Made by a program: the position numbers and the translations under genes
Notes under the pieces: generated by a model
What the model was told of the DNA's origin: nothing
What the model saw: only the letters and a program-made list of their open reading frames with translations
The model's database searches: none
In this document: one piece after another, positions 57,923-64,000 of the stretch
Numbering within the stretch: the stretch's first letter is position 1
Layout of the letters: each line of letters opens with the position of its first letter
From: Phytoactinopolyspora halophila
GTDB taxonomy: Bacteria; Actinomycetota; Actinomycetes; Jiangellales; Jiangellaceae
Length of the DNA stretch: 64,000 nucleotides
Direction: 5' to 3'
Assembly: GCF_003287285.1 (NCBI RefSeq)
Contig: NZ_QMIG01000021.1
Location: 1 to 64,000, forward strand

Positions 57923-59500
57923 GTGAGCGTTCTTACGTCGGACCCCGCTGTGGCCCAGCGTCATTGGCGAGCGCTCGCCGTAGCCCGCCCGGGGATGCTG
58001 GCGCTGGTCGTCGCGCTGACGGGGTCAGCGAGCAACATCGTCGACGACTGGTGGTGGCTCGGCGCCCTGGCGCTGGTCGCGCTTGCCGCCGCCGTGGCCG
58101 AGCGAATGCAGCCGCCGTCGCGGTTGCGGGCGGCTGCCGAGATGGCTCTCGCCTCGATCGTCGTCGGGCTCGGGTTTCCGGATGCCTACCTCGCCCTGCC
58201 CTACCTGCTGCTTCCCGCCTTCGCCGGTGGGCTCGCCGGTGGTGCGGTCGGGGCGATCATCACCACGATCATCGCGGCCTTGGGACTGGCCGCGGGCGAC
58301 ATCCTCGCCCGCAATGCGCTACTCGATCTCGGTTCGATGGGCAGCCTCGCCGCCTGGCTGGTGATCGTCTTCGTCACCGGAGCCATCGGAGCATGGCTGA
58401 TCCGGCAGGAGAACGCACAAGCCGCCGACAGTGAACGCTACGCAGCGGCATACCGCCTGCTGTCCGAACTCCGCGTAGTTTCGCGCCGGCTGTCCGGCGG
58501 CCTCGACCCGGTCACCCTGGCAGAGGGCATCCTCGACCGTGTCGGCGCCGGCCTCGACGTCCGCCGCTCGGCCCTCCTCGTCCGCCGCGAGGGTGGTGTG
58601 CTGTTCCCGCTGGCCGAACGGGGTGGCGACGACGGCTGGGTGGCGGGAGCCGAACGGGATCCCGTCGTCCTCGACGCCTGGACCAACGAGGTCCCGGCCT
58701 GGGCTCCCGCAGGTCGGCGCGGGCATCGCGTCGTACTTCCGCTGCGCGTGGGCTCCCGCACCATCGGGGCCGTCGTTGCCGACGTCCCGGACCAGGCGTT
58801 GCCCGATGATCTCAACGAGCTGGCGCGATCGACCGACGAGGGCGCCGTCCGCCTCGAGACGGCGCTGCTCTTCGACGAGGTTCGCGAGCTCGCCACCCGC
58901 GAGGAACGCCAACGGCTGGCTCGGGAGATCCACGACGGCATCGCGCAGGAGCTGGCCTCCCTCGGATACCTGGTGGACGATCTACTGGCCCGTACCACCA
59001 ACGCCGATACCGCGTCGCTGGCCACCACGCTGCGAAGGGAACTCACCCGGATCGTCACCGAGCTTCGCCACTCGGTCTTCGATTTGCGAAGTGACCTCGA
59101 TCGGGAGGCTGGACTGGGTGACACGCTGGCAGGATATGCCCGCCAGATCGGCACGCAGGCCAAACTCAAGGTTCACCTCTCCAACCAGGAAGCTCAAGAA
59201 CGGCTACGTCCCGAAGTCGAAGCAGAACTGCTTCGCATCGGCCAAGAAGCCATCACCAACGTGCGTAAACACGCAAAAGCCCGTAATCTGTGGGTTACCG
59301 TCAACGTCAACCCGCCGTCGGCACACATCCGGGTCGCCGACGACGGTATTGGGTTGCGACAGCGCCCGAGCAACCACTACGGGCTGGACATCATGGCCGA
59401 GCGCGCCAAACGCATCGGAGCCACGTTGATGATCGAAGACGCACCCGAAGGGGGTACGGCTGTTGGCGTGTCCCTGGGTCCCGACTACGAAGAGGGGTAA
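57923..59500 (+). CDS. Sensor histidine kinase, NarL-partner (HisKA_3) type
   Basis: A 525-residue membrane kinase. About six helices (residues 12-160) form an MASE-like sensor, then a GAF-like region (about 200-320), then a HisKA_3 dimerisation domain with the phosphoacceptor in REIHDGIAQELASLGY (His near 337), and a C-terminal ATPase with EAITNVRKHAKA and VADDGIGL. GTG at 57923 has no ribosome site. It precedes its response regulator by three bases and likely senses an envelope signal. Confidence 0.92.
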   Translation: MSVLTSDPAVAQRHWRALAVARPGMLALVVALTGSASNIVDDWWWLGALALVALAAAVAERMQPPSRLRAAAEMALASIVVGLGFPDAYLALPYLLLPAFAGGLAGGAVGAIITTIIAALGLAAGDILARNALLDLGSMGSLAAWLVIVFVTGAIGAWLIRQENAQAADSERYAAAYRLLSELRVVSRRLSGGLDPVTLAEGILDRVGAGLDVRRSALLVRREGGVLFPLAERGGDDGWVAGAERDPVVLDAWTNEVPAWAPAGRRGHRVVLPLRVGSRTIGAVVADVPDQALPDDLNELARSTDEGAVRLETALLFDEVRELATREERQRLAREIHDGIAQELASLGYLVDDLLARTTNADTASLATTLRRELTRIVTELRHSVFDLRSDLDREAGLGDTLAGYARQIGTQAKLKVHLSNQEAQERLRPEVEAELLRIGQEAITNVRKHAKARNLWVTVNVNPPSAHIRVADDGIGLRQRPSNHYGLDIMAERAKRIGATLMIEDAPEGGTAVGVSLGPDYEEG

Positions 59501-59503
59501 TCC

Positions 59504-60145
59504 GTGCCTGTGACGGTCATGCTGGTCGATGATCACGAGCTGATCCGGCAAGGTCTGCGCCGGGCGTTCGAGCGTGACGCGGAGTTTCAGGTCGTAGGTG
59601 AAGCAGCGTCGCTCGCAGACGCCCGCCGGATCGCCGAGACCGGAAAGCCGGATGTGGCGGTGATCGACGTCCGCTTGCCCGACGGAAGCGGGCTCGAACT
59701 CGCGCAGAGCCTACGGGCGTCCCGTCCCGAGGTAGGGTTGGTCATCCTCACGATGTATGCCGGGGACGATCAACTGTTTGCCGCCCTGGATGCCGGTGCG
59801 TCGGCGTTCGTACCGAAGAGTGCTCCCAGCGATGACGTCGTTGCGGCCGCGCGGCACGCGGCGGCGCGCCCGTCGTCGTTCATCGCCGCGGATCTGGCCG
59901 AGGCGATGCATCGCAAGCTGAACCCTTCCGGCCCGCAGCTGACCCGGCGGGAACGGGAGGTCCTCGGCCTGCTCGCCGACGGGCTCGGCGTGTCCAACAT
60001 CGCCCGCAAGCTCTATATCAGCGAGTCCACGACCAAGACCCACGTATCCAAGCTCTACGAAAAGCTCGGGGCGGCGAACCGCGCACAAGCCATCATGGCC
60101 GCCGTTCGCGCCGGCCTGCTCGACGACAGCGCGACCAGTACCTGA
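59504..60145 (+). CDS. NarL/FixJ-family response regulator
   Basis: A 213-residue regulator with receiver residues D9/D10 and phosphoacceptor D55 (VAVIDVRLPDG), T and K in the switch region, and a C-terminal LuxR helix-turn-helix (TRREREVLGLLADGLGVSNI). GTG at 59504 has AGAGGGG upstream. Partner of the preceding histidine kinase. Targets are unknown. Confidence 0.93.
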   Translation: MPVTVMLVDDHELIRQGLRRAFERDAEFQVVGEAASLADARRIAETGKPDVAVIDVRLPDGSGLELAQSLRASRPEVGLVILTMYAGDDQLFAALDAGASAFVPKSAPSDDVVAAARHAAARPSSFIAADLAEAMHRKLNPSGPQLTRREREVLGLLADGLGVSNIARKLYISESTTKTHVSKLYEKLGAANRAQAIMAAVRAGLLDDSATST

Positions 60146-60187
60146 TGCAGCGGGCGTGACGGATGCAGCGGAGGTAACGAGGCAACC

Positions 60188-60240
60188 ACGTGTCCCGCCG
60201 CCATCCAGCGGCAGGACACGTTGCTCACGGATCCGTGAGC
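60188..60240. terminator. Hairpin pair between convergent genes
   Basis: ACGTGTCCCGCCGC (60188-60201) pairs with GCGGCAGGACACGT (60208-60221) with one mismatch. Directly after it GCTCACGGATCCGTGAGC (60223-60240) is a perfect 18-base palindrome containing the stop codon of the mannosyltransferase gene (60227-60225). No T-run; termination in both directions is inferred from position. Confidence 0.6.
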
Positions 60241-61358
60241 ACGCTGCGCAGCGTATCGACCGACGCCTCCCAGCTCCATTCCCGCTGCACCCACTCCCGG
60301 CCCTTCATGCCGAGGTCGCGCGCATGGTGACGGTCGGACAGCAGCGAAACCGCGTGCTCCGCGAGGGCCGACGGATCCGTCGGGTCGACGACGTAGCCGG
60401 TATCACCGTGCCGCACGGTCTCGGGTGCGCCTCCGCTGTCTCCCACGAGCACGGGCCGGCCGGTTGCCTGCGACTCCAGAAAGACGATGCCGAGCGCCTC
60501 CGGCTCCAGGCCACCCAGGCGCGTGCGGCATGGCATGGCGAACACGTCGGCCGCATCGAACCACGCCGGCGCCTCCGACCACGGAACCGCTCCGGTGAAG
60601 ATGACGTTGCGTTCGACGCGATGCCAGCGAGCCAGCCGCTGCAGATGCCGGCGATACGGGCCGTCGCCGACCAGCACCAAGACCGCCTCCGGGACGTACG
60701 GGAGGATCTCGGGCATGGCCCGGATCAGCATGTCCTGACCCTTGCGCGCCACGAACCGGGAGACCGACAGCAAGACACGGCGCTCGTCGCCGATGCCGAG
60801 CCAGCGCCGCACCTGCGCACCACCGGAATCGGGGCGGAACACCTCGGTGTCGACACCGGGAGCCAGCCGCACCATCCTGGCGGCCGCGTCGGGCGAGAGC
60901 GCGTTCATGACCCGCCGACGGCAGAACTCCGAGACGTAGGTCAGCACGTCACATGCATCACCGATCCGCCGCAGCGACCGCCGCGCGCCGGGAACTCGTG
61001 CCCACCACGTTTCGTGACCGTGCGTCATTCCCACCACCCGCTCGGCACCGGCCGCGCGCAGCCGATCGGCGAGCAGCCCGAGTGGTGCGGCCGCACCGAA
61101 CAGCACCGACGTGCACCCGGTCTCCTGGAGGGCCGCCACCGTGCGCTGCGCCACACCGCGAGTCGGGAGGAGCACCGGAGACGGATCCCGATAGACGGGG
61201 TACTGTAGCCGCGCGTCGAATCCCTCCTGTTCGGGCATCGTGGCGGTGTAGACGACGATCTCGTGCGAGGGAATCCGTTCGGCTAGTGCGAACACGAACG
61301 ATTCGATGCCGCCCTGGCGGGTGGGAAAGTCGTTGGTGACGACCAGGATGCGGCTCAT
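60225..61358 (-). CDS. pimB: GT4-family mannosyltransferase, PimB-like
   Basis: A 377-residue GT-B glycosyltransferase similar to the phosphatidylinositol mannoside mannosyltransferase PimB. N-terminal DFPTRQGGIESFV, HGHETWWARVPG, SVSRFVARKGQDMLIRAM, and the donor motif EALGIVFLESQATGRPVLVG are typical. The start is ATG 61358. It lies near an NlpC/P60 hydrolase, an acyltransferase and the exonuclease/GIY-YIG gene, the same arrangement as in mycobacteria, which supports the PIM assignment although the acceptor is inferred. Confidence 0.85.
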   Translation of the reverse strand: MSRILVVTNDFPTRQGGIESFVFALAERIPSHEIVVYTATMPEQEGFDARLQYPVYRDPSPVLLPTRGVAQRTVAALQETGCTSVLFGAAAPLGLLADRLRAAGAERVVGMTHGHETWWARVPGARRSLRRIGDACDVLTYVSEFCRRRVMNALSPDAAARMVRLAPGVDTEVFRPDSGGAQVRRWLGIGDERRVLLSVSRFVARKGQDMLIRAMPEILPYVPEAVLVLVGDGPYRRHLQRLARWHRVERNVIFTGAVPWSEAPAWFDAADVFAMPCRTRLGGLEPEALGIVFLESQATGRPVLVGDSGGAPETVRHGDTGYVVDPTDPSALAEHAVSLLSDRHHARDLGMKGREWVQREWSWEASVDTLRSVLTDP

Positions 61359-61561
61359 CGAACGGGACGCGCAGGCACGAGAACGGGCCACGTCCGACCG
61401 ACATTGTTGATCACATGATCACCCTGCTACGCCGACAATGCGTGCCAACGGACGCCATGCGACATCATGTACCCCGCAATCGCGGATCAGACGCGCGTGT
61501 GTTTCGGTCCGCCGATGTGACTCTTCTGGTGTCACGAGCCGACACCAACGCGTGCACCGAC

Positions 61562-62650
61562 TCAGCCTGGCCGGCTCGCCCCGGCGAAGGGCATCAAGTC
61601 CACGGAATCGGTCCGCACCGGATTGCCCGGACTCGTCGCGTGCACGATCTGGCCGTCGCCGATGTAAATGGCGACGTGACTGATCGGGTTGTAGTAGAAG
61701 ACCAGATCACCGGGCTGGAGCTGGCTCCGTGAGACCCGCGTTCCGACCTCGATCTGCGAACTCGACGAACGCGGGAGGGATACTCCAGCCTGCTCCCACG
61801 CCTTGGACGTCAACCCGGAGCAGTCCCAGGTGTCCGGACCCGCAGCACCCCACTCGTACATGTCACCGCGCTGCGCCATGGCGAAGTCGACCACCGCCTG
61901 GGCACGCTCGTTGGGCGGCGGCACATCCGGGCCGTCGCCGTCGCCGTCCTCCTCGTCGGACTCGGAATCGCGGTCGTCGCCGCGGCTGTTCTCCTCCTCA
62001 GCCGCCTCTTCCCGTTCCCGCTGCCGACGCTCTTCCTCAAGCCGCTGGCGCTCTTCCTCCTCCAGGCCATCCAGGATCTCTTCGGACTCCGCCAGGGCGT
62101 CCTCGATGCTCGCCTTCTCGTCCTCGATCCGTTCCTTGATGGCCTCCATGCGGTCCCGCTCTTCGTCGGCCATCAATTTGGCCTGTTCGAGCTGGCGCCG
62201 CTCGTGCATCACGGTGTCCACCTGAGCGGCCTGCTGCCGCGCATACGCGTCGAGCAACGACGCCTGGCCCAAGTAGCTGACCGGATCATCGGCGAAGATG
62301 GTCCGGACCGTGGGATCGATCCCGCCACTCTGGTACGAGGCCGCGGCGAAACCCGCCATCCCGGTAACCGCTTCTTCGACCTTGGCTTCCTGCTTCTCGA
62401 TGGCGTTCTCGGCCCGCTCGAGCCGCCGCTCCACCTCGTCCAGCTCCTCGCCGGCGACGTGGTAGCGCTCTGTCGCCTCGACGACTTCCTGATTGAGCTC
62501 GTCGACCTCTTCGCGAGCTTCGTCCAAGGTGAGATCTGGATCAGCATGTGCGACGTTGGTAAGTCCGATCCCGGCAGCCATCGTGCCGGCAGCACAAAGA
62601 GCGACGAGTGCACGCGAAGATCTGACCGAACGGGTTTTCTGCTCAGGCAC
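61562..62650 (-). CDS. Secreted NlpC/P60 peptidoglycan endopeptidase
   Basis: A 362-residue exported hydrolase like mycobacterial RipA/Rv2190c. A signal peptide (about 1-36, ending VAHA) precedes a long coiled coil (about 40-230), an acidic linker (EEENSRGDDRDSESDEED) and the C-terminal NlpC/P60 domain with catalytic Cys in DTWDCSGL (near 280) and His in SHVAIYIG. GTG at 62650 has GGAAGGA about six bases upstream. It cuts stem peptides in the wall, probably for cell separation. Confidence 0.92.
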   Translation of the reverse strand: MPEQKTRSVRSSRALVALCAAGTMAAGIGLTNVAHADPDLTLDEAREEVDELNQEVVEATERYHVAGEELDEVERRLERAENAIEKQEAKVEEAVTGMAGFAAASYQSGGIDPTVRTIFADDPVSYLGQASLLDAYARQQAAQVDTVMHERRQLEQAKLMADEERDRMEAIKERIEDEKASIEDALAESEEILDGLEEEERQRLEEERRQREREEAAEEENSRGDDRDSESDEEDGDGDGPDVPPPNERAQAVVDFAMAQRGDMYEWGAAGPDTWDCSGLTSKAWEQAGVSLPRSSSSQIEVGTRVSRSQLQPGDLVFYYNPISHVAIYIGDGQIVHATSPGNPVRTDSVDLMPFAGASRPG

Positions 62651-62787
62651 GCTGATCCTTCCGTCGAGTCGGCAGCAAGCACCTGATGCGGAACCTTAGC
62701 CAGCTGACCGCACGGGAAGCAAACCCCCCGGCCGAGTTCCGGCAGAATTTTTCGTGCCAGCAGCACTCACCGACACGACAGCCGCGT

Positions 62788-62813
62788 GGCGGCGCCGCGT
62801 TGTCGGCGCCGCC
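62788..62813. promoter_or_regulatory. GC hairpin in the divergent NlpC/P60-exonuclease region
   Basis: GGCGGCGCCG (62788-62797), CGTTGT loop, CGGCGCCGCC (62804-62813), a perfect ten-base stem. Purpose unknown: operator or transcript boundary. Confidence 0.4.
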
Positions 62814-62830
62814 ACCTAGTGTGCGTGTCC

Positions 62831-64000
62831 ATGCACGGCGTACAAGGAACCATCGATGAGATCGGCTTTCCGCTGGCGGCCACCACGTTCGTCGTGGTCG
62901 ATCTGGAGACCACCGGTGGCTCCCCCTCGCAATCCGAGATCACCGAGATCGGTGCGGTCAAGGTACGCGGCGGCGACGTGCTGGGCGAGTTCTCCACGCT
63001 CGTGCGCCCGACCATGCCGGTGCCCCCGTTCATCGCCGTGCTCACCGGTATCACCGACGCCATGCTGGCCGACGCGCCGCGGATCTCCGCGGCGCTCCCC
63101 TCCTTTCTGGAATTCGCCCGCGGCAGCGTGCTCGTCGCCCACAACGCTCCGTTCGACATCGGGTTCCTCCGGGCCGCATGCGAGCAACTGGGCACCCCGT
63201 GGCCCGCAGTCCAGATCCTCGACACCGCCAGGCTGGCCCGGCGAGTACTCGCCCGGGACGAGGCGCACGATTGCAAGCTAGCCACCCTCGCACGGATCTT
63301 CGGTGCGCGCACCACACCCACCCACCGCGCCCTCGACGACGCTCGTGCCACGGTCGACGTCCTGCACGGCCTGATCGAACGCCTGGGCAATTCCGGCGTC
63401 TACACGGTCGAGGAGCTCTCCCTCTGGCAGAGCACCGTCACCCCCGCACAGCGTTCCAAGCGCCACCTGGCCGAACAGGTTCCGGCAGCCCCAGGTGTCT
63501 ACGTGTTCAGTGACGACGACGGCCGCGCCCTGTATGTCGGCAAGAGCACGAACATGCGTTCGCGGGTCCGGAACTACTTCACCGCTTCCGAGACGCGCAC
63601 GCGCATGACCGAGATGGTTGCCGTGGCGGCCTCGGTCAGGGGAATCGAGTGCGCCACCACGCTCGAAGCCGAGGTACGCGAGCTGCGGATGATCGGGGAG
63701 CTCAAGCCGCGCTACAACCGGCGCTCGCGATTTCCCGAGCGCGGTACCTGGCTCAAGCTCACCGTCGAGCCCTTCCCCCGGCTCTCGCTGGTGCGCCAGG
63801 TGCGTGACGACGGCACGGCGTATCTCGGGCCGTTCGGGTCCCGCCGGTCGGCCGAGGCGGCGATGGCTGCCGTGCACGAGGCGGTTCCGATCCGCCAGTG
63901 CACCCAGCGTCTCTCACCGAAGCGGCCGCAAGCAGCCTGCATCCTCGCGGAAATGGGCCGGTGTGGCGCGCCGTGTTCGGGCGCCGAGTCGGTCGAGCAA
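62831..64000 (+). CDS. DEDDh exonuclease with UvrC-like GIY-YIG domain (cut by window end)
   Basis: Partial: 390 codons from ATG 62831 to the window edge, no stop. The N-terminal 3'-5' exonuclease of the DNA polymerase III epsilon type has FVVVDLETTG, AHNAPFDIGF and HRALDDA. A GIY-YIG nuclease domain follows (PGVYVFSDDDGRALYVGKST and EVRELRMIGELKPRYNRR), as in UvrC/Cho. The same fusion occurs beside pimB and NlpC/P60 in mycobacteria (Rv2191). It is expected to act in DNA repair. GTG 62819 and 62825 are other possible starts; no ribosome site is visible. Confidence 0.92.
   Translation, partial: MHGVQGTIDEIGFPLAATTFVVVDLETTGGSPSQSEITEIGAVKVRGGDVLGEFSTLVRPTMPVPPFIAVLTGITDAMLADAPRISAALPSFLEFARGSVLVAHNAPFDIGFLRAACEQLGTPWPAVQILDTARLARRVLARDEAHDCKLATLARIFGARTTPTHRALDDARATVDVLHGLIERLGNSGVYTVEELSLWQSTVTPAQRSKRHLAEQVPAAPGVYVFSDDDGRALYVGKSTNMRSRVRNYFTASETRTRMTEMVAVAASVRGIECATTLEAEVRELRMIGELKPRYNRRSRFPERGTWLKLTVEPFPRLSLVRQVRDDGTAYLGPFGSRRSAEAAMAAVHEAVPIRQCTQRLSPKRPQAACILAEMGRCGAPCSGAESVEQ

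Noticed and set aside
62651-62830. Possible cyclic di-AMP (ydaO-type) riboswitch before the NlpC/P60 gene
   Set aside because: Such riboswitches often precede wall hydrolase genes in actinobacteria, but the conserved core segments could not be found in this gap.

Overview
This is GC-rich actinobacterial DNA. The arginine operon has the actinobacterial order argCJBDFRGH. GTG starts and 1- or 4-base stop/start overlaps are frequent, F420-type oxidoreductases are present, and an NlpC/P60 protein lies beside a PimB-like mannosyltransferase and an exonuclease/GIY-YIG fusion. From memory, the left half resembles the Mycobacterium tuberculosis region infC-rpmI-rplT-tsnR-pheST-arg-mpg-tyrS. The right half resembles the separate pknL-aroG-acyltransferase-pimB-NlpC/P60-Rv2191 region. 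A complete N-acetylglutaminylglutamine amide (osmolyte) operon and acidic linkers in exported lipoproteins suggest a salt-tolerant actinomycete, perhaps Jiangellales-like; the genus cannot be fixed from this window.

Layout. 1-434: promoters and leader of a ribosomal RNA operon that runs leftward out of the window. 435-4172: tyrS, mpg, a deazaflavin-type oxidoreductase and an IclR regulator. 4209-12913: leftward argCJBDFRGH operon with paired ARG-box-like sites before argC. 13336-17286: permease, penicillin-recognizing serine hydrolase and N-acyl-D-amino acid deacylase. 17570-19723: MFS exporter and an SDR. 19836-27504: leftward translation block (infC, rpmI, rplT, SpoU methyltransferase, a PPOX/F420 protein, pheS, pheT) ending in a polysaccharide deacetylase coupled to pheT. 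27839-37975: SseB-like protein, PASTA kinase, endonuclease IV, two unrelated DAHP synthases, TauE/SafE permease, threonine aldolase and PPi-type phosphofructokinase. 38030-42064: MecA-like penicillin-binding lipoprotein divergent from a LysR/beta-lactamase-like pair. 42251-47658: His/Asp-rich lipoprotein, then a LacI-operator-controlled galM/sugar ABC operon. 47781-53595: Mut7-C protein and the osmolyte operon. 53680-64000: acyltransferase, small membrane protein, endonuclease/exonuclease/phosphatase, glucokinase, two START-like proteins, a NarL-type two-component system, PimB-like mannosyltransferase, NlpC/P60 hydrolase and the exonuclease-GIY-YIG protein cut by the window end.

The most unusual signal is between genes. 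Long, near-perfect inverted repeats recur at gene ends and in promoters. One family shares the core TGATCATGAACACTA (5650-5699, 32818-32889, 47684-47740). A second shares CTTCGATRCYNAGACGTGC (12977-13042, 33941-34018). Further long palindromes lie at 13194-13253, 18823-18880, 26017-26112 and 48592-48649. Several supply the stop codons of neighbouring genes; at 32818-32889 two convergent genes end inside the two arms of one palindrome. No tRNA, CRISPR array, transposase or prophage gene was recognised.
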